Assembly: GCA_964349095.1 (NCBI GenBank)
Contig: CAYGFD010000027.1
Span: 1 to 7,171, forward strand
Source: UBA10001 sp964349095
Lineage (GTDB): Bacteria > Patescibacteriota > Patescibacteriia > Veblenbacterales > UBA10138
DNA: 7,171 nucleotides
Direction of reading: 5' to 3'
The notes beneath the pieces are model-generated. The model did not search any database. It worked only from the letters and a program-made list of their open reading frames with translations, and was not told the DNA's origin. Below are positions 1 to 4,889 of the stretch, piece by piece. Within the stretch, counting starts at the first letter, position 1; each line of letters starts with the position of its first letter. Position numbers and translations under genes: made by a program.

Positions 1-186
1 CTACCAAGGGCATAGCTGGGTAGCTACGTTCGGCACGGATAAACGCTGAAAGCATATAAGCGTGAAGCCGTCTTCAAGATTAATTTTCGTTATTAAACTC
101 CCCAGAGACTATGGGGTTGATAGGTGGTAGGTGTAAGTCCAGTAATGGATTCAGCCGAGCCATACTAATCAGTTGAAATTTAACCA
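1..186 (+). rRNA. 23S ribosomal RNA, 3' end (partial)
   Basis: This is the last part of large-subunit rRNA; the gene begins outside the window. Recognisable stretches in bacterial order are the CTGAAAGCATATAAGCGTGAAG segment near the start of domain VI's final helices (around 46-67), the GTTGATAGG...GTGTAAG segment (115-136) and the GAGCCATACTAATCAG segment (157-172). The last is the counterpart of the conserved GGTACTAATGA stretch close to the 3' end in E. coli. The 3' end is placed where similarity to the terminal TTAACC strand fades, so it may be wrong by several bases. Confidence 0.95.
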
Positions 187-214
187 CAAGAACGAATACT
201 TAAAACTTATTACT

Positions 215-322
215 GTGCTCGTACAAAATCGTAAAGGTTTACATTTAGCAATTTTATTTTTAGTTGTTACAGCTGTACTCGGATTTGTGTTTTACATGAC
301 TCCGACGGTAGCAGGACTATAA
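215..322 (+). CDS. possible 35-residue single-pass membrane peptide in the 23S-5S spacer
   Basis: An open frame from GTG to TAA fills most of the spacer between 23S and 5S rRNA. The product would be 35 residues: a short basic start with Arg and Lys around residues 6-7, then a hydrophobic stretch from about residue 11 to 27 that could form one membrane helix, then a short tail. There is no Shine-Dalgarno sequence before the GTG, and the frame stays open upstream into the 23S sequence, so the start is uncertain. The hydrophobic pattern with a preceding positive charge is what makes it more than random. It could be the relic of a larger membrane protein's N terminus, or chance in an AT-rich spacer. 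I recognise no family. Confidence 0.25.
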   Translation: MLVQNRKGLHLAILFLVVTAVLGFVFYMTPTVAGL

Positions 323-350
323 ATTAGTTATTTAAAAAGCCAGTAGCTAC

Positions 351-469
351 GTCTTGGTGATTCAAGCGATGGGGAAACACCTCTTCCCATCCCGAACAGA
401 GCCGTTAAGCCCATTTGCGCCAATGATACTCAGACATTAGTCTGCGGGAAAGTAGGCCATTGCCAAGAC
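351..469 (+). rRNA. 5S ribosomal RNA
   Basis: This is a complete 5S rRNA of 119 nt. The ends GTCTTGG and CCAAGAC pair as the terminal helix I. Inside are the conserved loop segment CCCATCCCGAACAGAGCCGTTAAGCC (around 388-412, given here only as its key motif) and the helix IV/V region with GCGGGAAAGTAGG. Its position 164 nt after the 23S end on the same strand fits normal 23S-5S order in a ribosomal RNA operon. Confidence 0.97.
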
Positions 470-486
470 TTAGTTACTGGTTTTTT
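470..486 (+). terminator. rRNA operon terminator using the 5S flanking stem
   Basis: TAGTTACTGG (471-480) pairs with CCAGTAGCTA (340-349) just before 5S rRNA, with one G-U pair, which extends the 5S terminal helix by ten base pairs. Six T residues follow at 481-486. The same structure can act as processing stem and as intrinsic terminator of the rRNA operon. Confidence 0.7.
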
Positions 487-511
487 GATACCTAAATTTG
501 TATTGTATAAT
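485..511 (+). promoter_or_regulatory. candidate promoter of the endonuclease Q gene
   Basis: A perfect TATAAT lies at 506-511. The best -35 match, TTGATA at 485-490, is only 15 bp upstream, shorter than the ideal 17. It also overlaps the T run of the rRNA terminator. Transcription would start near 518 and give a leader of about 34 nt. Confidence 0.4.
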
Positions 512-551
512 AACTCAGCAATACCATAGGATTATTAATGTTTTATAATAT

Positions 552-1865
552 ATGCGCCATTTTGCTGATCTGCATATCCACTCGAAATATGCTCGAGCCT
601 GCTCTCCACAATTAACTCCGGAGAACATTGATTTATGGTGTAGAATAAAGGGCCTGAGTGTTGTTGCTACGGGTGATTTTACGCACCCTAAATGGTTTAG
701 TGAGTTGAAGGAAAAGCTTGAGCCAGCTGAAGCGGGTTTATATAAATTAAAAAATAAATATCAAGTGCGAGAAGCTAGATTTCACGAAAAAGTAATCAGG
801 CCGGTCCGGTTTATGGTTAGCACTGAAATATCTTGCATCTATACTCACGCCGGAAAAGCGCGGCGAGTACATCTGTGTGTATATCTTCCCTCACTCTCTG
901 CCGCGGAAAAGTTAATTACGGTTCTTGAAAAACGCGGGTGTAATTTAAAAGCCGACGGACGACCAATCATCGGTATGTCTGCGCAGGAGTTATTAAAAAT
1001 TATTTTGGATATAGATGAGAATTCGGTCATGGTGCCAGCCCATATTTGGACGCCCTGGTTTGCAGTGTTCGGATCCAAATCTGGATACGATTCTTTAGAG
1101 GAGTGTTTTGGAAATTTAACTGATAAAATTTTTGCTGTTGAAACGGGATTATCTTCAGACCCAGCGATGAACTGGAGATTAAGTCAGCTTGATAAAGTTG
1201 CTTTAATTTCCAACTCTGATGCGCACTCGTTGCAAAATTTAGGACGAGAGTCAAATATATTTGAGGGTGATATTATTTCCTATAGTGATATTTGGCAGGC
1301 AGTAAAAAATTCAGTAGTCACGACAGGGCATCTAAGCGCCCAGGCTTTGAAATTTGCTGGAACAGTAGAATTCTTTCCGCATGAGGGTAAATATCATTAT
1401 GATGGTCATCGGGTATGTGGTGTAGTTATGTCGCCAAGCGAAAGTAAAAGGGTAAAAAATATTTGTCCAAAGTGTGGTAAGGAATTGGTAATTGGAGTTT
1501 TAAATCGAGTAGAAGCTTTGGCTGATAGAAAAGAAAGCTTCCGACCAAAAAAATCTCTACCATTTTATTCTTTAGTTGAGTTGGATAAAATAATCGCTGA
1601 CGCTCAGGGTGTTAAGGGTAGAAAAAATAAGGCTGTGGAAAAAGAATACTGGGAAATTATCTCCCAATTTGGTGGGGAGATGAATATTTTGCTAAATACG
1701 CCATTGCTAAATTTAAAAAAAGAAGCCTCAAAAATAATTTTTGAGGGTATTAAACGTATTCGAGATGGTAAAATAGAAATCAATCCGGGCTACGATGGTG
1801 AGTATGGAAAAATAAAAATATTTTCAGAGCAGGAAAATCGCAAATCTCAGAGTAGTTTATTTTAG
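552..1865 (+). CDS. endonuclease Q-family DNA repair nuclease (PHP domain)
   Basis: 437 residues, close to the family's usual length. The N-terminal PHP metallohydrolase domain shows its metal ligands: HxH (H8, H10), D42 and H45 in TGDFTH, E92, H164 in VPAHIWTP, and D223/H225 in SNSDAHS. After it comes a zinc-binding segment with C289, C305 and C308 (H286 or H282 could be the fourth ligand), followed by GVLNRVEALADR, typical of this family. Characterised archaeal and Bacillus members nick DNA 5' of deaminated bases (uracil, hypoxanthine, xanthine) and abasic sites. The last residues, QSSLF, match the bacterial beta-clamp-binding pattern QL[SD]LF at four of five positions. ATG 552 is chosen because the family starts right before the ADLHIHS motif. 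It has no nearby Shine-Dalgarno; the only AGGA (528-531) suits an out-of-frame ATG at 538. The gene follows the rRNA operon and converges on the Lys-rich gene. Confidence 0.92.
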   Translation: MRHFADLHIHSKYARACSPQLTPENIDLWCRIKGLSVVATGDFTHPKWFSELKEKLEPAEAGLYKLKNKYQVREARFHEKVIRPVRFMVSTEISCIYTHAGKARRVHLCVYLPSLSAAEKLITVLEKRGCNLKADGRPIIGMSAQELLKIILDIDENSVMVPAHIWTPWFAVFGSKSGYDSLEECFGNLTDKIFAVETGLSSDPAMNWRLSQLDKVALISNSDAHSLQNLGRESNIFEGDIISYSDIWQAVKNSVVTTGHLSAQALKFAGTVEFFPHEGKYHYDGHRVCGVVMSPSESKRVKNICPKCGKELVIGVLNRVEALADRKESFRPKKSLPFYSLVELDKIIADAQGVKGRKNKAVEKEYWEIISQFGGEMNILLNTPLLNLKKEASKIIFEGIKRIRDGKIEINPGYDGEYGKIKIFSEQENRKSQSSLF

Positions 1866-1878
1866 CTAATATTAGTTT

Positions 1879-1908
1879 AAAAACAAAACCCGCATACTAA
1901 GTACCGGG
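1879..1908 (-). terminator. terminator of the Lys-rich mini-gene, possibly bidirectional
   Basis: Read on the - strand, CCCG-GTAC (1908-1901) pairs with GTAT...CGGG (1897-1889) around the loop TTA. One G at 1893 is bulged and one pair is G-U. The run TTTTGTTTTT follows (1888-1879). On the + strand the stem is weaker (A-C instead of G-U) but CTTTGCTTTT follows it, so it may also end the endonuclease Q transcript. It sits exactly between the two convergent genes. Confidence 0.65.
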
Positions 1909-1933
1909 CTTTGCTTTTGAGTTAAAGTAAAGA

Positions 1934-2020
1934 CTACCTTTTCTTTTTCTTACCACCCTTTTTTGCTTTACGAGTAGTTTTGGTCTTCTTTGTCTTTTTT
2001 GCCTTTTTCTTTTTGGCCAT
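1934..2020 (-). CDS. 28-residue lysine-rich basic protein (putative nucleic-acid-binding)
   Basis: A complete short gene from ATG to TAG encoding 28 residues, of which 16 are Lys and 2 Arg; the rest are mainly Ala, Thr and Gly. It starts MAKKKKAKKTKK and ends GGKKKKR, with no acidic or hydrophobic residue apart from the initial Met and small Ala residues. Its expression signals are the best in the window: a perfect AGGAGGTGA seven bases before the ATG, a TTGACA-17 bp-GATAAT promoter, and a terminator after the stop. Such composition resembles the Lys/Ala tails of histone H1-like and other basic proteins. Binding to DNA, RNA or ribosomes is therefore plausible, but it is an inference from charge alone. 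It cannot fold by itself in any obvious way. An alternative is that the codons only form a leader, but no downstream gene exists on this strand for it to control. Confidence 0.75.
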   Translation of the reverse strand: MAKKKKAKKTKKTKTTRKAKKGGKKKKR

Positions 2021-2024
2021 AATC

Positions 2025-2033
2025 TCACCTCCT
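2025..2033 (-). promoter_or_regulatory. perfect Shine-Dalgarno of the Lys-rich gene
   Basis: AGGAGGTGA on the - strand is fully complementary to the 16S anti-Shine-Dalgarno tail, with seven bases between AGGAGG and the ATG at 2020. It fixes the start codon and is notable because most other genes here lack such a site. Confidence 0.85.
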
Positions 2034-2071
2034 CTCGAGAAAATTTTTTTTCAAAAAAAGTTTACATATAT

Positions 2072-2100
2072 ATTATCCTACGCAACTTTTTTCTTGTCAA
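2072..2100 (-). promoter_or_regulatory. strong sigma70-type promoter of the Lys-rich gene
   Basis: On the - strand, a perfect TTGACA (2100-2095), a 17-bp spacer and GATAAT (2077-2072). Transcription should start near 2065, giving a leader of about 45 nt. The DNA upstream (2101-2165) is nearly all A/T and could act as an UP element. The leader contains T7-G-A-type complementary tracts (2041-2059) that could form a weak hairpin. Confidence 0.75.
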
Positions 2101-2165
2101 GTAGAAATATATGAATTTGCTAATTAAAATCATTCATATCACTTACTCTAAAATAAATTTTAATA

Positions 2166-2189
2166 TAAAAAAACATCCAACTTGGATGT
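2166..2189 (-). terminator. terminator after tRNA-Ala
   Basis: On the - strand ACATCC (2189-2184) pairs with GGATGT (2178-2173) around the loop AAGTT, and seven T residues follow (2172-2166). It lies 12 bases after the tRNA-Ala CCA end and probably ends the whole rplS/tRNA transcript. The stretch from here to the Lys-rich promoter (2101-2165) is AT-rich and shows no gene. Confidence 0.8.
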
Positions 2190-2201
2190 ATAAAATATTT
2201 G

Positions 2202-2275
2202 TGGTGGACCTAGGCGGAATCGAACCGCCAACTACGCGTTGCAAACGCGTCGTTTTACCACTAAACTATAGGCCC
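2202..2275 (-). tRNA. tRNA-Ala(UGC)
   Basis: 74 nt on the - strand. The acceptor stem GGGCCTA/TAGGTCC contains the G3-U70 wobble pair that marks alanine tRNAs. The anticodon stem ACGCG/CGCGT carries the loop TTTGCAA with anticodon TGC. The T arm is GGCGG-TTCGATT-CCGCC. Discriminator A and an encoded CCA follow. The 5' end is only six bases after the stop codon of the small membrane protein gene. Confidence 0.97.
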
Positions 2276-2281
2276 GCGTTT

Positions 2282-2542
2282 TTATTCCGCTACAGTTTTA
2301 AATGCTGGAGAAGCCAATCGTAAAAAAATCGGCTGCCATATGTTAAACATTATTCCAAAACCAATTATGATTATGAGAATGCCCAACAATTTATAAAATA
2401 ATCTACTTCCACCCTCGGTTCCTAGATGGTTTTCAGCCCAATCAACTCGGCCAAAGTTCTCAATCATGAATTCGTGTTTCAGTACAAAGAAAACACCTGC
2501 CGCCGCGATAATTAGTCCTAAAAAAAATCCTCCTGCTGTCAT
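2282..2542 (-). CDS. small two-helix membrane protein, function unknown
   Basis: 86 residues with two clear hydrophobic helices, about residues 4-21 and 50-68, joined by a polar loop of about 28 residues containing FGRVDWAENHLG and EGGSRLFYKLLG. The strong Gly/aromatic pattern in this loop suggests a real conserved family; from memory, proteins of this layout occur widely in Patescibacteria, but I cannot name a function. There is no Shine-Dalgarno before the ATG; an AGGAGG does occur inside the gene over codons 3-5 but no start codon follows it, so the ATG at 2542 is kept. The gene sits between tRNA-Val (34 bases upstream) and tRNA-Ala (six bases downstream), so it is probably transcribed with them and its mRNA ends made by tRNA processing. 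Confidence 0.8.
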   Translation of the reverse strand: MTAGGFFLGLIIAAAGVFFVLKHEFMIENFGRVDWAENHLGTEGGSRLFYKLLGILIIIIGFGIMFNIWQPIFLRLASPAFKTVAE

Positions 2543-2576
2543 ATGTTTGGTTTAGGTTTAACAATATATATTATTA

Positions 2577-2653
2577 TGGTGGACGCTATAGGACTCGAAC
2601 CTATGACCTTCTCGGTGTAAACGAGACGCTCTAACCAACTGAGCTAAGCGTCC
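2577..2653 (-). tRNA. tRNA-Val(UAC)
   Basis: 77 nt on the - strand. Acceptor stem GGACGCT/AGCGTCC, D arm GCTC...GAGC, anticodon stem TCTCG/CGAGA with loop TTTACAC (anticodon TAC), T loop TTCGAGT, discriminator A and encoded CCA. It lies 23 bases after tRNA-Leu on the same strand, so the two are most likely cut from one transcript. Confidence 0.97.
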
Positions 2654-2676
2654 ATATGGTACTTACCCTAACTTGG

Positions 2677-2763
2677 TGGTGCCCAGGAGAGGACTCGAAC
2701 CTCCATGGGATTGCTCCCGCTACCACCTCAAGGTAGTGCGTATACCAGTTCCGCCACCTGGGC
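2677..2763 (-). tRNA. tRNA-Leu(GAG)
   Basis: 87 nt on the - strand with the long variable arm of class II tRNAs (CGGGAGCAATCCC, about 46-60 of the tRNA). Acceptor stem GCCCAGG/CCTGGGC, anticodon stem CTACC/GGTAG with loop TTGAGGT (anticodon GAG, reading CUC/CUU), T arm GGAGG-TTCGAGT-CCTCT, discriminator A and encoded CCA. Confidence 0.96.
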
Positions 2764-2782
2764 AAAATTGTTAGTTAATTGT

Positions 2783-2886
2783 TGGTGGCTCCTCCGGGGC
2801 TCGCTGGTCTCAAGACATCAGCTCGCCCGTCGCGGCGGTTCGAATTGAAGCAGTTCAATTCTCATTGCGCCTTGACCCACTTGGGC
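2783..2886. ncRNA. GC-rich structured island, candidate RNA or decayed tRNA-like element
   Basis: Between rplS and tRNA-Leu lies a segment that is about 70% GC over 2787-2840, in strongly AT-rich surroundings. It contains several inverted repeats: GCTCC/GGGGC (2788-2800), GCTGGT/ATCAGC (2803-2822, 8-nt loop), an eight-base perfect stem GAATTGAA/TTCAATTC (2842-2861) enclosed by GGCG/CGCC (2834-2871), and CCC/GGG (2876-2885). Two stems contain G-T wobbles that would be A-C mismatches on the - strand, which mildly favours a + strand RNA. Yet the - strand ends, TTTTGCCCAAGTGG and GAGCCACCA, echo the two ends of the adjacent tRNA-Leu. The acceptor strands do not pair, so it is not a normal tRNA. 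I recognise no known RNA family. Confidence 0.35.
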
Positions 2887-2935
2887 AAAAAATTTTAAAG
2901 TCGGCGGTACTCATTAGCAGAACAACGCCAATCGA

Positions 2936-3310
2936 TTATTTTTTCTTGGCAGTTTTCTCTCTGAGTTTCTTGTCGTAATTTTTTATGTAGGAAAGCTGAG
3001 CTTTTCTTGTCTTATATTCCTTTACGACTTCGATATTACTAATAGTGGGTAAGTGCAACGGGAATATTTTTTCTACGCCAATGCCGTCGGACACTTTTCT
3101 TACTGTAATTGTTCCGCCCATACCTTTACCACCGCGACGTCCAATAACTACGCCTTCAAAAACCTGAACACGCTCTTTCTCTTCGTTTTTTGCATTTAAC
3201 TCCTTAATTCTTTGGGACACTTTAATTACCTGTCCAGACTTAATATGACTATAGTCTTGAATAGTGGCCTTGGCCTCGGTTTTTTCTGTTATTTCTTTGT
3301 TGTCTGACAT
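2936..3310 (-). CDS. rplS: 50S ribosomal protein L19
   Basis: 124 residues. The L19 core is clear from about residue 19: SGQVIKVSQRI, then ERVQVFEGVVIGRRGG, TITVRKVSDGIGVEKIFPLHLPTI, EVVKEYKTRKAQLSYIKN. L19 binds 23S rRNA near the interface with the small subunit. The first ~18 residues (Asp/Glu/Lys-rich) and the Lys-rich tail are extensions on the core. No Shine-Dalgarno precedes the ATG. L19 is usually found with trmD and rimM; here neither is next to it. Upstream lies the guanylate kinase gene on the same strand, separated by a promoter candidate and a hairpin with a T run, and downstream lie the GC-rich island and three tRNAs. No convincing terminator follows the stop codon. Confidence 0.97.
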   Translation of the reverse strand: MSDNKEITEKTEAKATIQDYSHIKSGQVIKVSQRIKELNAKNEEKERVQVFEGVVIGRRGGKGMGGTITVRKVSDGIGVEKIFPLHLPTISNIEVVKEYKTRKAQLSYIKNYDKKLREKTAKKK

Positions 3311-3325
3311 ATAAATACTAGTTAA

Positions 3326-3353
3326 TTAAAAAAGAAATTGTCTAGCAATTTCT
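3326..3353 (-). terminator. intrinsic terminator or attenuator in front of rplS
   Basis: On the - strand AGAAATTG (3353-3346) pairs perfectly with CAATTTCT (3340-3333) around the loop CTAGA, and a T run follows (3332-3328, then AATT). It lies after the guanylate kinase gene, which it can terminate. It also lies between the candidate rplS promoter and the rplS start codon, so it could be an attenuator of L19 expression. Confidence 0.65.
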
Positions 3354-3370
3354 CTAAATATTGCCACATT

Positions 3371-3399
3371 ATATTACCCTATTTTTAAGTGCCCGTCAA
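3371..3399 (-). promoter_or_regulatory. candidate rplS promoter
   Basis: On the - strand TTGACG (3399-3394) is followed after 17 bp by TAATAT (3376-3371), overlapping a perfect TATAAT (3373-3368) with 20 bp spacing. It begins four bases after the guanylate kinase stop codon. Transcription would start near 3362 and run through the hairpin at 3326-3353. Confidence 0.5.
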
Positions 3400-3402
3400 G
3401 TG

Positions 3403-3972
3403 TTATTGGTGCTTGATAATGACCTTTTCCACGTCTTTGACGGCGCGGTTTAACTTTCCCCAATAGTTGATAACTCGATAGTCATACTTTTTACTGGCTT
3501 TTAGCTCCTTGATTGTACTATGCCAACGTGCACTTTTTTGGCCATCTGGTATGTGGGTAGAATTAAAAATGCGTCGTTTTAATTCTATAATTGAGTCCGC
3601 TTTAATAAAAATAGTAATTGCTTCTGGCATGATTTTCTTGATCTGCGCCGTTCCTTGAACATCAATAACTAGTATTACATTTTTACCTCTTTTTAACGCG
3701 TCTAATACTTTTTTTCTGGGCGTACCATAGTAATCAGTGTGAACCTTTGCCCATTCTAAAAATTTACCAGCCTTAATCATGGACATGAAGGTTTTTTTAT
3801 TAACAAATTGGTATGTAGCTACTTTATCATCCGGTCGGCGTTTGCGAGTAGTAGTGGTAATAATTTTTAATAAGTTTAGTTTTTTTAATTTCGTTACCTT
3901 TTTTGCAATCGTACTTTTACCAACCTGTGACGTGCCAGAAATTATGAATAATTTTCCAATTGCTCTTTTCAT
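3403..3972 (-). CDS. gmk: guanylate kinase (divergent)
   Basis: 189 residues, a usual length. The P-loop is GTSQVGKS (13-20) rather than the common GPSGxGKS. The GMP-binding region keeps TTTTRKRR (39-46), Y54, FLEWAKVH (71-78), YYGTP (81-85) and IDVQG (103-107). It phosphorylates GMP to GDP with ATP. Odd points: V102 stands where most enzymes have Asp or Glu before ID; the lid around residues 128-145 (RRIFNSTHIPDGQKSARW) lacks the usual RG; and Lys is very common. YDYRVIN near 164-170 matches the family's YDYVVVN. All core substrate-binding motifs remain, so an active enzyme is likely. It is the last gene of the cca operon, its ATG overlapping the TGA of the preceding gene by four bases (ATGA). 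Confidence 0.9.
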   Translation of the reverse strand: MKRAIGKLFIISGTSQVGKSTIAKKVTKLKKLNLLKIITTTTRKRRPDDKVATYQFVNKKTFMSMIKAGKFLEWAKVHTDYYGTPRKKVLDALKRGKNVILVIDVQGTAQIKKIMPEAITIFIKADSIIELKRRIFNSTHIPDGQKSARWHSTIKELKASKKYDYRVINYWGKLNRAVKDVEKVIIKHQ

Positions 3973-4889
3973 GCTAGTGAATTTAAATAATCCGTTAATT
4001 CTTTTGGTAGTGGGCTAGACAGCGCGATTCTTTTACCTTGTAAATCATTGAAAGACAGAGTGTGCGCGTGTAGGAAGAGCCTATCAATTTTTTTTGTTAT
4101 TCTACTTTTTGTTGGTTTATAAATTTTTTCGCCTATCAATGGGTGGCCAAAGGCGGCTAAGTGGGCCCTGATTTGGTGGGTACGGCCTGTTCTAATTTTA
4201 ATTTTCAGTAAGGACTCATGAGCGAAATTTTTTTCTACTGTGTATTCTGTAATCGCCTCTTCACCATCTTCGCCCGCTGGTCGTGCTGCCATCTTTCCAC
4301 GCTGGGTTTTTGATCGCGCCAAGGGAAAATCAATAACACCACTAGGGGTTGAGATTGGTTCTTGAACTAGGCCGATGTATTCTTTATCGACGGTTCTTTC
4401 TTTAAATTGTTTTTTTAGATGTTCGAACATCTCTTTATTCCGTGCCACGACCATAATACCAGATACGTCTCGGTCTAAGCGCTGAACAATGCCTGGACGT
4501 AATTTATCGTCTCCCACTTGTTCTATTTCTGGAAAGGATGCTAGGAGGCCGTCAACCAGTGTCGGCTCATCCACACCTGGTGCTGGGTGAACAACTAAAC
4601 CTTCTGGTTTATTTAAGACTATGTAATCAGGTGTTTCCTTAATAACATCAATCTTAATTTTTTTGGTAGGATTTACCTTTGGGCCAACTTGCTCTGCAAC
4701 AGCGAGAGTGACTGTATCATTGGTTTTTAGAAAGTAATGAGGAGCGACTTTTTTTCCATTCACTAATACGTCGCCATTTTTAATAGCACCTTGTAGATAA
4801 TTACGAGAAAATTCTTTAAATGAATTGGTTAAGAATTTATCCAAGCGATTACCGGCGTCCGTCTCTGATATTGTTATTTTATCTTTCAT
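3969..4889 (-). CDS. RluA/RluD-family pseudouridine synthase
   Basis: 306 residues. An S4 RNA-binding domain (about 13-66: RLDKFL...IKNGDVLVNGK) precedes the catalytic domain, which opens with DYIVLNKPEGLVVHPA (88-103). The catalytic aspartate is D139 in RLDRDVSGIMVVA; most relatives read HRLD, here QRLD. TGRTHQIRAHLA and GHPLIGEKIY form the other family motifs, and the C terminus carries LFLHAHTLSF. It converts uridine to pseudouridine in RNA. The S4 plus catalytic layout is that of RluD, which modifies helix 69 of 23S rRNA, but related RluA and RluC enzymes have other targets, so the exact site is not certain. It overlaps cca at its start and gmk at its end by ATGA, so the three are probably translationally coupled. 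Confidence 0.93.
   Translation of the reverse strand: MKDKITISETDAGNRLDKFLTNSFKEFSRNYLQGAIKNGDVLVNGKKVAPHYFLKTNDTVTLAVAEQVGPKVNPTKKIKIDVIKETPDYIVLNKPEGLVVHPAPGVDEPTLVDGLLASFPEIEQVGDDKLRPGIVQRLDRDVSGIMVVARNKEMFEHLKKQFKERTVDKEYIGLVQEPISTPSGVIDFPLARSKTQRGKMAARPAGEDGEEAITEYTVEKNFAHESLLKIKIRTGRTHQIRAHLAAFGHPLIGEKIYKPTKSRITKKIDRLFLHAHTLSFNDLQGKRIALSSPLPKELTDYLNSLA

Noticed and set aside
544..549. A second TATAAT just before the endonuclease Q ATG, as promoter of a leaderless transcript
   Set aside because: Transcription would start inside the gene, after the ATG at 552, and the next Met is at residue 88, beyond essential metal ligands.
845..1254. Two - strand open frames inside the endonuclease Q gene
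   Set aside because: They are shadows of a gene with intact metal-binding motifs over its full length.
2111..2323. 70-codon open frame on the + strand
   Set aside because: It runs through the antisense of tRNA-Ala and into the end of the small membrane protein gene, has no ribosome site and no family-like composition.
2783..2886. A fourth tRNA on the - strand, suggested by GCCCAAGTGG at one end and GCCACCA at the other
   Set aside because: The two ends do not pair into an acceptor stem, and no consistent D, anticodon and T arms can be drawn, so it is listed only as a structured island.
2888..2935. A terminator after rplS from the GGCG/CGCC repeat
   Set aside because: Only four base pairs close a loop of about 19 bases, and the T run on the - strand comes several bases later; too weak to call.
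3779..4018. 79-codon hydrophobic open frame on the + strand
   Set aside because: It lies antisense to gmk and the pseudouridine synthase gene; its hydrophobic look comes from reading Lys-rich codons in reverse.
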